Below are positions 51,764 through 60,271 of a stretch of DNA of 64,000 nucleotides, one piece after another. This DNA comes from Roseburia sp. 1XD42-34 (GTDB lineage Bacteria > Bacillota > Bacilli > Bacillales > Amphibacillaceae): the NCBI RefSeq assembly GCF_009917385.1, contig NZ_QWLJ01000001.1, positions 1 to 64,000 on the forward strand. The letters run 5' to 3'. A model generated the notes under the pieces. That model saw nothing but the letters and a program-made list of their open reading frames with translations, was not told where the DNA came from and made no database searches. The translations under genes were made by a program, and so were the position numbers. Positions within the stretch are counted from its first letter, which is position 1; every line of letters starts with the position of its first letter.

Positions 51764-52548
51764 TTAAAATTGTCCTTTGTACCAGTTGAAATATCCCAAT
51801 TTAATAGAGATAGCTACGATGATTGCGAACAGAACAATCATGCCTCCTAAAAAAAGCCAATCGATAAAAGTAACCCGATACTGCCGATAAAAGGAACGAT
51901 TCTTTCCCCACTGAAGCCTTTTGATTCCATGGCAATGGCTGTTCGTTCGGCTTTCCGAATAGCGCCGGCAAGTAATGGGATAGCATAGCGCTTGTACTGC
52001 TGTATGGTTTCCTTTAAACTAGAGGCTCGATTGACTCCTCTTACTTGATGGGCGGCGCGAATTTGTTGTAGCTCATCTCGCATCAAAGGTAAAAAGCGAT
52101 AGCCTGCAAGTATTCCATATGCGAGTTTAGGCGGCAGTTTGCATTGTTGCATAAGGCTTAGAATAAAATGGACCATGTTGGTCGTGAAAATAAACATAAA
52201 CGATAAAGCAGCAAATGCTAGCATACGAAAGGTTAAAGATAGGGCAACGGTAACATTTTCTTTCGGTAATTCCCAAAAGAGAAATTGCATCGTTAACTGA
52301 GGGTTATTTGGTTCATCTGCAAAGGCGACTGCCGTCCAAAGCATGCCAATCGATAAAAGACAAATAACTAAAAAATAAACCAGATATATTTTCCAAGCAA
52401 CTTTTCCAAACAAGAAAGTGAGCAGTATCGTTAGAATACAATAAACAAGTGGTGTAAATGGATCAAACACGAATGTTAATAGGCAAACAGAAATAACGAC
52501 AGTAATTGCTTTTATACTTGGATTGATGTTATTTAGCAATGTAGTCAT
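51764..52548 (-). pseudogene. ykoC: ykoC (ECF transporter T component) with a C-terminal frameshift
   Basis: Transmembrane EcfT-like protein of the YkoEDC thiamine-precursor transporter. The intact frame (52548 to 51847, 233 residues) holds about four helices and coupling motifs ARQ-like AAHQVRGV and AMESKGF. Immediately after GFSGE the expected NRSFYR...DWLF continues in another frame (NRSFYRQYRVTFIDWLFLGG) and runs to a TAA at 51764 through a further membrane helix. One base is missing near 51901-51903. Without it the last helix is lost. Start overlaps the ykoD stop by 20 bp. May be a sequencing error. Confidence 0.8.
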
Positions 52549-54181
52549 GGGGCCCCTCCATATGCCGTTTTAATTTAATTCGTGTCGGATAATTCAAATG
52601 CCATTTGTTTAAACACGGCCGTTCCCATAGCCGATCAGGAGTTTCATCTATGACGATTTGACCGTTTGCCAATACGATAACCCGATCCGCATATTGATCG
52701 ACAATGTCCATATCGTGTGTCACCATAATAATCGTTGTTCCATTTTTGTATTGTTCTTTTAATAACCGCATCAGTTCACGGTTAGAGGCAGCATCCTGTC
52801 CAAAGGTCGGTTCATCTAGGAACAAGATGCTTTGTTCATCCACAATCATCGTCGCCACACTGAGGCGGCGTTTTTGACCTTGACTTAATGTATAAGGATG
52901 TCGATGCTCCATCCCTTGCAATTGGCAACTTTCTAATGTATGGAAGACTTTTTCTTTAATCGTTGCTTCGGAATATGCTCTTAACCGTAAAGTATAAGCA
53001 ATTTCTTCAAACACACTATCTGTAATAAATTGATGTTCTGGATTTTGAAATACATAGCCAATTTGTTGCCGTAATTCTTTTGGTTTCCAATGTTTAAGTA
53101 AACGATGGTTAACATATATATATCCTGTAGAAGGGGGCTCAATTCCTGCTAACAGCCGAGTCAACGAGGTTTTTCCACTGCCGTTCGCTCCGGTAATTGC
53201 AATAAACGACGGTTGCTGCAACGTACACGTAATTTGCTGTAATATTTGCCGCTTGTTTTTCGCCAGATTCAAATGATGTGCTTCAAGCACGGTATTTGTA
53301 TTTTGGTTTCTGGCAGTCGGTTGATCCAAACATTCCTGATCTAAATAGGAAACATGTGTGGAAAAATTGCTATACGTTAGTGGGATAGACGTAAAAGAAG
53401 CTTGCTTGTTTGCAGAAGCATTTAATACGAGCTCCGTAATTGGTGGAAGAGCAATCCCTAGTGATTGCAAAAGCGGAGCATTCTTCGTAATTGCTTCTGT
53501 TAACGAACCATCAAAAATACACTGTCCCTGTCCTGATAATATACAAGCTCGTTGTATAAAAGAGACCCAGTCTTCTAGCTGATGTTCAATAACAATAAGT
53601 CCAATTTTCTTTTCCTGTTGGATGTTTTTCATCGCTTGGATGAATTCTTGCTTAGCAAACGGGTCTAAGTTAGCGGTAGGCTCATCTAGGATAACGAAGT
53701 CTGGTTCTAGCGCTAAAACACAGGATAGCGCTAGCTTCTGTTTTTGTCCTCCTGAAAGAGACTGGATGGTAGCTTCTCTATATTCCTTTAAATGAACGAG
53801 ATGTAATGCTTCATCAATTTTGGCTGCGATTTTTTCCCTTGGCGTATTTATATTTTCCAGCCCAAAAGCGATTTCATCCTCTACAGTTAACATACAAAAT
53901 TGACTCTCGGGATCTTGAAATACGACACCGACATGCTTGCTGATTTCCCCAGGTTTTGTAGCTTGTACATTTTTATCGAAAACATGGACTTTTCCTTCCA
54001 TTATTCCATCGAGTTCTCGAGGATAGATCCCATTTAAGCAACAGGTTAACGTGCTTTTTCCACTTCCGCTCGGTCCAAGTAAGAGCATCGTTTCACCAGC
54101 ATTCAGATAAAAGGATAGTTTGCTGATAATGGGTTGTTCATGTCCTTCAAACCAAAGAGAAAGCTCGTTCACGTGTATCAT
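52529..54181 (-). CDS. ykoD: ECF transporter ATPase, fused A-A' (YkoD)
   Basis: A 550-residue tandem ABC ATPase. First half: Walker A LLGPSGSGKST, signature LSGGQKQKLA, Walker B VILDEPTANLDP. Second half: Walker A ITGANGSGKTS, signature LSQGQKRRLS, Walker B LFLDEPTFGQD. It powers uptake by the YkoE/YkoC membrane subunits. Start overlaps the ykoE stop by 4 bp and its end overlaps ykoC. Part of the TPP-riboswitch operon. Confidence 0.93.
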   Translation of the reverse strand: MIHVNELSLWFEGHEQPIISKLSFYLNAGETMLLLGPSGSGKSTLTCCLNGIYPRELDGIMEGKVHVFDKNVQATKPGEISKHVGVVFQDPESQFCMLTVEDEIAFGLENINTPREKIAAKIDEALHLVHLKEYREATIQSLSGGQKQKLALSCVLALEPDFVILDEPTANLDPFAKQEFIQAMKNIQQEKKIGLIVIEHQLEDWVSFIQRACILSGQGQCIFDGSLTEAITKNAPLLQSLGIALPPITELVLNASANKQASFTSIPLTYSNFSTHVSYLDQECLDQPTARNQNTNTVLEAHHLNLAKNKRQILQQITCTLQQPSFIAITGANGSGKTSLTRLLAGIEPPSTGYIYVNHRLLKHWKPKELRQQIGYVFQNPEHQFITDSVFEEIAYTLRLRAYSEATIKEKVFHTLESCQLQGMEHRHPYTLSQGQKRRLSVATMIVDEQSILFLDEPTFGQDAASNRELMRLLKEQYKNGTTIIMVTHDMDIVDQYADRVIVLANGQIVIDETPDRLWERPCLNKWHLNYPTRIKLKRHMEGPHDYIAK

Positions 54182-54760
54182 GATACTGACCTCTCTTTAT
54201 GCATTTGTTTACCTAGAGCGAAGCTGGACAGTACACCCGTTTTTGCAAGTGAGTCACTAATTGCTTTTCCAAGCATACCAGAAATAATTGCCCCGCTCAG
54301 CATTCTAACTACGAGCATGCTTACTACATAAGGCGTGCTTAAAGCCGCATAGCCACTACGAAAATAGCCCCAAATAAAACTAAAGATTGCTGCGCCTACA
54401 CCGGCAAGCATCAACACCCACAAGGAATAGCGTTTATACCTTGTAGCAGCAAAAGCTGCCTCAGCGCCAAGACCTTGAATGATCCCTGTCACAATAATAA
54501 TTGGCCCCATCGCGTTCCCTAATAGCATTTCAACAGTAGCTGCAATGGTTTCGGACAAAAACGCAGCCCCAGGCTTCCGTAAAATATAAGCTGCAATAGA
54601 TGGATACGATAAACCAGATACCAAAAATAAAATCGTAACCTATAGGTCCCATAAAGGATGCAAGCAGCTTTCCTATAGGGAGAAAAGCTAAATAAACAAT
54701 TCCAAATACGACCGATAACACTGCCATGACAATGATTTCTTTTAATCGCCAATTACTCAC
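54178..54760 (-). pseudogene. ykoE: ykoE (ECF substrate-binding S component) with a one-base insertion
   Basis: Thiamine-precursor S component with about six helices. From GTG 54760 it reads VSNWRLKEIIVMAVLSVVF and FGIWFIVSI, matching YkoE; there the frame shifts and the rest (IAAYILRKPGAAFLSE... to KQMHKERSVS) continues in the next frame to 54178. One extra A at 54598 on the plus strand accounts for it: removing it restores VSI-IAAYILRKPG, which matches the family without gaps. Either a pseudogene or sequencing error. Overlaps ykoF by 8 bp and ykoD by 4 bp. Confidence 0.85.
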
Positions 54761-55376
54761 TTTTATCCACATCCTTTTTAGATGGACTATTAGCGGAGAT
54801 CGTTACCGTCATAACCGTGTGAGAAGAGTTGCTCTTTTCCATATTGGTGAATACTTGTTCTAAACCATTAAATACATCCTTTCCTTCTCCATCTAAACGA
54901 GTGGCATAGTGAATCGATGATACGTGGATACCTTCCTGCTTCATTGCTTCAATTTGACTGTAAACTATATCCATATAGTTGTCACCGCCCAATGGATAGA
55001 GAGAAAATTTTCCAGCTACATTTTGTTGAATCTTCCTGTTTTTTGCTTCGTTTAGTCGTATATTATCTTCTGCTAAGAAAACCTCGCCAGCGGAATCTCC
55101 AGGACAGCCTATGGAATATGTTCCGCTAAATACAACATGATGTCCCGTCTGGGCGGCATGGAGAAACAAGGCCTTGGTAACATCGAATACATGAGCGATT
55201 TTCCCTCTGACACATGTGCCGACGTCTGTTGTTTTTACCCACACCTTTGATGTATCTACTGCTTCTAATGCTTTCATAATGACATTTACAAATTGATCTG
55301 TCATTGGGTAAAGCGCAAAATCACATCCTGCAATTCTAATTTGGTTGCAAATAATGGTTTGATCTCGATCTTTCAT
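54753..55376 (-). CDS. ykoF: YkoF, thiamine/HMP-binding protein
   Basis: A 207-residue soluble protein made of two similar ferredoxin-like halves (QIRIAGCDFALYPMTDQFVNVIM and AGKFSLYPLGGDNYMDIV, each about 90 residues). B. subtilis YkoF binds thiamine and is encoded with YkoEDC. GGGAGGAAGGACGA precedes ATG. First gene of the operon behind a TPP riboswitch; expected to be expressed when thiamine diphosphate is low. Confidence 0.93.
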   Translation of the reverse strand: MKDRDQTIICNQIRIAGCDFALYPMTDQFVNVIMKALEAVDTSKVWVKTTDVGTCVRGKIAHVFDVTKALFLHAAQTGHHVVFSGTYSIGCPGDSAGEVFLAEDNIRLNEAKNRKIQQNVAGKFSLYPLGGDNYMDIVYSQIEAMKQEGIHVSSIHYATRLDGEGKDVFNGLEQVFTNMEKSNSSHTVMTVTISANSPSKKDVDKSE

Positions 55377-55504
55377 TCGTCCTTCCTCCCTAAAGTTTAT
55401 ATAAGCTGTACCTCTTTGATGGCACTAGCGCTAAGTAATACTTCCTGATCCATGGCTACCTCATTTCGTCTTAGAAAAACAGTGTGTAGTCCTATTTTTA
55501 CATA

Positions 55505-55675
55505 CAAAAAAACTGCATTCGCTGGGAATGCAGTCTTCGCCAATTATCATGTAACAGAATTTCTTAAGTGTAAGTTGGTCACGACTGCACTTCCCCACGC
55601 TAGTATTATCTAGATCGGGTAATAAGGGTCGGAATAGTTCCTCTCAGCCATCTAAAATAGCTCCCCTAGTGCAAT
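55505..55675 (-). ncRNA. TPP riboswitch controlling ykoFEDC
   Basis: On the minus strand: ACTAGGGGAGC, TGGCTGAGAGGA, then ATCTAGATAATACTAGCGT and GGGGAAGTG, the THI-box core (about 55588-55674). Its expression platform ends in CTGCATTC-CCAGC-GAATGCAG plus T7 (55505-55533). TGCAGTC just after the aptamer can pair with GACTGCA of the terminator side as an antiterminator. Confidence 0.95.
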
Positions 55676-55955
55676 TAGCTATGCAATTTTAATCATATGT
55701 TATAGTGATTATAGTATAGAACGATAAAGTGCACAACCAATTCGTCCGAAGTGTACAAATAGGTTGCTCGATAACCCATAACTAAATCGCCGCAGTCCAC
55801 CATTTCCCTTCCAGATGAGAATAGTAATCTTTAGATGATCATTTTTTCAATAGTGTTCGGATTTTAGCATCTTAAGTGGGTATTTATACTTGACTAATTC
55901 ATTTACCGGACAAAAAAGTCATATTCTCCCAACTAATCTATTGGCTTTCTTGTGT

Positions 55956-55961
55956 TATAAT
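55956..55961 (+). promoter_or_regulatory. Extended -10 promoter of the mifM-like/yidC2 operon
   Basis: TGTTATAAT (TG-N-TATAAT) 35 bp before the leader start codon; no good -35. Confidence 0.55.
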
Positions 55962-55996
55962 GGGATAAATAAGTCGTTAAAGGAGGTGAATATAAA

Positions 55997-56371
55997 ATGA
56001 TGGAATTAATAAATGAGCTCATTAATGACGTTTCACCAGTTTACTTTTATTTAAGTATCTTATTGACGATGGCGTCTGCATATTCGTTTTCGGCTATTCA
56101 ATTTGGGCAGATGATGGATACGCATCACTTGCAAATAAGAAAGAATCATAATGAACGTTATCGCTTATTACCGATACAAGAACTATTCGGAATGTGCGAT
56201 GAAATCTTTCAATGGGTCATTAAAAAGGCAAATCGAATCGCTGCACCGGATGATGATACAGGCCACTCTTCCTTCTCGTTACGAGCTATGGATTTAATAC
56301 AACGAGGAGGAAAAATATGCACGATCATTTTATATTCACTTTTCTTAAGAAATACGGTGTTGTTAGTTTAG
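55997..56371 (+). CDS. mifM: MifM-like membrane arrest peptide controlling yidC2
   Basis: A 124-residue leader protein. It has one N-terminal membrane helix (about residues 15-36) and a polar middle. The segment E69-I70..W73-V74..R80..D85-D86-D87-T-G aligns, at the same residue numbers, with the arrest sequence I recall for B. subtilis MifM (R69 I70, W73 I74, M80 N81, D86-D89). A perfect AAAGGAGGTGA precedes it. Codons just after the acidic run form the left arm of a hairpin that hides the yidC2 ribosome binding site. The frame continues 55 bp into yidC2, which is unlike the shorter B. subtilis peptide. Expected role: stall when membrane insertion is slow and thereby expose yidC2 translation. 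Confidence 0.82.
   Translation: MMELINELINDVSPVYFYLSILLTMASAYSFSAIQFGQMMDTHHLQIRKNHNERYRLLPIQELFGMCDEIFQWVIKKANRIAAPDDDTGHSSFSLRAMDLIQRGGKICTIILYSLFLRNTVLLV
56269..56312 (+). promoter_or_regulatory. Hairpin sequestering the yidC2 Shine-Dalgarno site
   Basis: TTCCTTCTCGTT (56269-56280) pairs with AACGAGGAGGAA (56301-56312), 12 bp with a single G-U. The right arm is the ribosome binding site of yidC2 (ATG 56317). The left arm starts about 12 bases after the predicted stall codons. Confidence 0.85.
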
Positions 56372-57117
56372 CTTTACTTGTTCTGCTTACTGGATGCCAG
56401 GCAGAGGGAGGAATGATGGGTTTTCAAAATCCATTTCCCCCAATGATTAAGTATGTTGCTGGGCTGTTTGGTGATGATTATGGCTTCTCTATTGTTCTTA
56501 TAACGGTGCTTATTCGTTTACTTTTAATGCCATTAGCATTTAAGCAAATCAAAAATGGTGCAAAAATAAAAGCAAAGATGAACCAAATGAAGCCAGATAT
56601 GGACTCCCTTAAGCAGAAATATAAGAACAAACAAGATGCTGCCTCGAAAGCGGAAATGCAGCAAGAAATGATGCAGCTGTACCAAAAACATCAATTCAAT
56701 CCATTAAGTTCCATGGGCTGTCTGCCGATGTTGTTGCAATTCCCTGTCGTCATTGCGTTTTATCATGCGATTCGAAGCTCTCAGGAGATAGCAACGCACT
56801 CCTTTTTATGGTTCGATTTGGGGCAAGTGGACATGATTTTACCATTTGTTGCAGCAGCTGTTTATTTCTTGCAATCTCGTGTATCTTTGATAGGTATAGA
56901 GGAAAAACAAAAAAAGCAGATGGCTATAATGGGTTTAATATCTCCGATTATGATCGGGTTTATTTCGTTTAGTACACCAGCTGCACTTCCGTTATATTGG
57001 GCAGTTAGTGGTACGGTTCTCGTTTCACAAACCTTACTTGCTAAAAAGTTATATTATCGTGAGGATGCAAATACGGATCACACCATTAGCAAGCAGGTAG
57101 AAACGTCATCGTCATAA
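56317..57117 (+). CDS. yidC2: Membrane protein insertase YidC2 (YqjG/OxaA family)
   Basis: A 266-residue Oxa1-family insertase. Signal peptide with lipobox LLTGC (Cys27), then five helices; YGFSIVLITVLIRLLLMPL holds the conserved groove Arg, followed by the cytoplasmic coiled region (QIKNGAKIKAKMNQMKP) and SSMGCLPMLLQFPVVIAFYHAI. GAGGAGG lies 6 bp before ATG but is buried in a hairpin. Upstream overlap with a MifM-like peptide shows it is the regulated second YidC, made when the main one (SpoIIIJ) is insufficient. A terminator follows about 130 bp downstream. Confidence 0.94.
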   Translation: MHDHFIFTFLKKYGVVSLALLVLLTGCQAEGGMMGFQNPFPPMIKYVAGLFGDDYGFSIVLITVLIRLLLMPLAFKQIKNGAKIKAKMNQMKPDMDSLKQKYKNKQDAASKAEMQQEMMQLYQKHQFNPLSSMGCLPMLLQFPVVIAFYHAIRSSQEIATHSFLWFDLGQVDMILPFVAAAVYFLQSRVSLIGIEEKQKKQMAIMGLISPIMIGFISFSTPAALPLYWAVSGTVLVSQTLLAKKLYYREDANTDHTISKQVETSSS

Positions 57118-57245
57118 TACTGGGGATTGTCGTAATAGTATATGATGGTGATTAAGCTAATTACCGAGGGAGAAAAACGGATACAGCATATAAAACACGC
57201 TATAGAGGAAACTGAAAAAGAATAATTTGCGGGAAAACTTGGATT

Positions 57246-57290
57246 CGGCTCTTCCGATTAGATTATTTTCTAATTGAAAGAGCCGCTTTA
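57246..57290 (+). terminator. Intrinsic terminator of the yidC2 operon
   Basis: CGGCTCTT..GATTAG / CTAATT..AAGAGCCG long hairpin followed by CTTTATTTTG. Confidence 0.8.
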
Positions 57291-58083
57291 TTTTGTTCAG
57301 AAATAGTTGTCGAAATTTTAATTGATAACAAAGACGAGAAGAGAAAAAGTAATATAAGATTTATCATACTTTTCAACAAGATTAATAAAATAGTAGTACG
57401 CTAACAACCTGTAATGTCTTACAATTGTTAAGGAGCGTTAAAGCTACAATAACGATCGTATTCCTTGGATCGGATGACGTGCCTTTATTTTTAAAGTAAA
57501 GGGTATGGAACCGAGAAAAATTTTCGCCAGTTAAATTAACCGCACATCCTATTAAACCATTCTTTTGCGTGATATGGGGTCCTCAGAAAATTTAAAATAA
57601 ATGTTGTGATTTGACTGGATTTTCGTTAAAATTAAACGAATAAAAATAAAATGTTGTTCGTTTAAAAAGGTTAGCATGGAAAAGTTTTGGATCATGTTTT
57701 GAGCAAAATGGAATGGAAGCTTCGCTTAGAAACAGTAACAAATCCACTGGAAATCTCATGTCAGTTTTTGAACACACATAACCAAACTGCTAAGTCTAAT
57801 CGACTTTACTGTTGAAGTAAAGCGGGTCCTTAGATGAAAACCAGTTATATGGACAGAATTCCTTTTGGTATTTTCTGACTTTATGGCTGGTTTTTGTTTT
57901 ATTTTTCATAATATGTAGTGATAAAGCTATTTCTATGCTTATTATCCTGGCATAGCTGTGCCAACTTAGTACCAATTTTGGAATTTAAGCGTGTATCATG
58001 GAGCAAGAAGACGCACAGAGAAAGAAATCGTTGAGAAACTCATAAAGCTGAGTTTTGTAATAATTTTATAGGGGGAATGGGTA
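57291..58083. other. Gene-free stretch, about 790 bp
   Basis: No convincing gene, RNA or repeat found. AAACTCATAAAGCTGAGTTTT at 58033-58053 can form a small hairpin 30 bp before the next gene. No A, B or C copy is present, unusual for a gap of this size in this window. Confidence 0.4.
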
Positions 58084-59430
58084 ATGAGTAATAATCTAAT
58101 TGAAATGGATAAACGGCATTTCATCCATCCAACTTCATCGATTCAGCAACAGCAAAAGAATGGGGCAAAGGTCATTATGGAAGAAGGCGACGGTATTTAT
58201 TTAAAGGACATCACAGGAAAATGTTATTTGGACGCCGTATCATCGTTATGGAATGTGAATATTGGTCATGGCAGGAAAGAATTAGCAGAGGCTGCTGCGG
58301 AACAAATGAAAAAAATGGCGTTTAGTTCAGCTTTTTCCACATTTAGCCATGAACCAGCAATTCGACTTGCGGAGAAAATCACTTCTCTTACACCAGAAGG
58401 GTTAAATGCTGTGTTTTTTACTTCCGGAGGTTCAGAATCAAATGATACAGCTGTAAAACTAGTGCGGCATTATTGGAAGATCCAAAACAGACCGGAACGC
58501 CGAAAAATAATCTCGCTTAAGCGAGGTTACCATGGGGTGGCGGCTGCTTCTACAAGCGTGACGGGAATCCCGGAATTTTGGGGGATGGCAGGACATATGA
58601 TGACTGACTTTATTCATGTAGACACACATTATAACAATACAACAGATCAAGCGATCGCTTCCTTACGACAAGCAATTGAAGAATCAGGTCCAGAAACAGT
58701 GGCAGCATTTTTTGCAGAGCCTATACAAGGAGCAGGTGGCGTATTAATACCACCAGATGACTACTTTCCTAGAATTAGAGCTCTTTGCGATGATTATGGC
58801 ATCTTATTTGTAGCTGATGAAGTCATTACAGGCTTTGGGAGAACAGGCAAGATGTTTGGAATCGAAAATTGGAACGTTATTCCTGATGTTATAACATTTG
58901 CTAAAGGTGTAACTAGTGGTTATTTCCCTTTAGGAGGTGTCGTTGTTTCAGAAACCATTCATGACGTGTTCAAAGAAAAGTCTCTTGGAACGCTATTTCA
59001 TGGATTCACTTATAGTGGACATCCAACGGGTGCAGCTGTTGCCTTGAAAAATATTGAAATCATGGAACAAGAACAACTAGTGGAAAATTCACGATTGATG
59101 GGGAATAGTCTGTTGCTTGGCTTGCAAAAAATCAAAGAAAGCCTTCAGATTGTAGGAGATGTACGATTTGTAGGCTTACTTGGCGCAGTAGAGCTTGTGA
59201 AAGAACCTGCTTCCAACAAACGATTCACTCAAGACCAACAGGTAGCCTTAAAAGCGATTGAAGCACTACATGAGCGTGGAGTTATTTGCCGCGGAGTTAC
59301 TTATAATAATACGGATATTATTTGTATTGCCCCCCCACTAATTATAAATCAGGAACAAGTTGATCAACTAGTCGAAAGAATATATGAAGCAATTTTAAAA
59401 GTTCAGCAACAACTTGGGATAAAACGATAG
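58084..59430 (+). CDS. Class III PLP-dependent omega-aminotransferase
   Basis: A 448-residue aminotransferase. Signs: SSLWNVNIGHGRKEL, FFTSGGSESNDTAVKLVRHYW (cofactor phosphate site), LFVADEVITGFGRTGKMF, and the Schiff-base lysine in TFAKGVTSGYFPLGG. Length and the GGSESND pattern fit omega-amino acid/putrescine-pyruvate or beta-alanine transaminases. GGGGGAATGGGTA precedes ATG. An APC amino-acid permease follows about 840 bp later, which suggests amine or amino-acid catabolism. Substrate not resolved. Confidence 0.9.
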   Translation: MSNNLIEMDKRHFIHPTSSIQQQQKNGAKVIMEEGDGIYLKDITGKCYLDAVSSLWNVNIGHGRKELAEAAAEQMKKMAFSSAFSTFSHEPAIRLAEKITSLTPEGLNAVFFTSGGSESNDTAVKLVRHYWKIQNRPERRKIISLKRGYHGVAAASTSVTGIPEFWGMAGHMMTDFIHVDTHYNNTTDQAIASLRQAIEESGPETVAAFFAEPIQGAGGVLIPPDDYFPRIRALCDDYGILFVADEVITGFGRTGKMFGIENWNVIPDVITFAKGVTSGYFPLGGVVVSETIHDVFKEKSLGTLFHGFTYSGHPTGAAVALKNIEIMEQEQLVENSRLMGNSLLLGLQKIKESLQIVGDVRFVGLLGAVELVKEPASNKRFTQDQQVALKAIEALHERGVICRGVTYNNTDIICIAPPLIINQEQVDQLVERIYEAILKVQQQLGIKR

Positions 59431-59671
59431 AGAGAGGATAAGTTTTTCAAGATAATGAAACCGATTACAAATTGTCTGGAACGAGTGTAGTTGGTGAGAG
59501 AAAGGGAATTTAGTAATTGTGGTTATCATCATTTTTGTTTATTTCTATTCTCACTTTATGTAAACCGAAAAATAAAACGCATCCGTTTATATTATTGCTG
59601 GAAGAACAGAAAGCATATTGTCTCCCCCTTTAAGGTACTTAAATAGGCATGGGATTTATGGAAAATAGTTT

Positions 59672-59850
59672 ATTTATCCCGCATATAAGGTGCTGTCTCC
59701 CACTTAGAGGAGTTGGATAATTTGTACTGCAGTAAGTCTAAATGGGAGATAACAGCATCTAAATGTCCTACTTCATAAGCCTTTAGGTCATACCATTTTC
59801 GTACTGTGGGGGATGAATGAAAACCTCTACTAATTGAAGAGTCGTTTTAT
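59672..59850 (+). repeat. Family B repeat
   Basis: TTTATCCCGCATATAAGG at left, AAATGGGAGATAACAGCATC in the middle, and TCGTTTTAT at right. Has a short deletion between GGTGCTGT and CTCCCACTT. Confidence 0.8.
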
Positions 59851-60271
59851 AGGGCGCATTTCAGTCAGTCATTTGTGTTTCCTTGATGGTACCTATATTC
59901 GCTTGTTTTATTTTTGCATTTGCCGAGCTTTGGGTAGTTCGAACGGCATTACTTGTTTCTGAGGCACATGCACCGGTAATATTCCGATTATTCAGTAAAA
60001 TAATATCTAGTAGTGCTGGTATATGTTTATGCAGGAGTGGTTTTGAGTGGTTACTCGATGAGTCTTAGGGCGCCCATTTACCATACACCATGTATTTGTT
60101 GCTATTTTTTCCTCATCGTAAGCTTAGTTGCAAAAAAAAGATTTTATCTAACAGAAAACAGAAGCTGGTAGTTTTTATAAATTGTAAGTTAAAAGTCGCA
60201 TGATTTAAAGATCCACAGAAAAAGTTACTTTAAAGAACATGTAGATAAAGGGGAAGTGAGGAATTGAAATA
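59851..60271. other. Gap before the permease, no supported gene
   Basis: A 61-codon hydrophobic open frame at 59883-60068 could be a transporter relic, since hydrophobic sequence continues in another frame after it, but I cannot match it to a family. Nothing else seen. Confidence 0.35.

Noticed and set aside
57143..57226. Possible 27-residue peptide (MMVIKLITEGEK...) after yidC2
   Set aside because: No Shine-Dalgarno site and no recognisable family; probably yidC2 3' untranslated sequence ahead of its terminator.
59883..60068. 61-codon hydrophobic open frame that might be a transporter remnant
   Set aside because: Hydrophobic stretches continue in another frame, but no family motif could be recognised and the start lacks a ribosome binding site.
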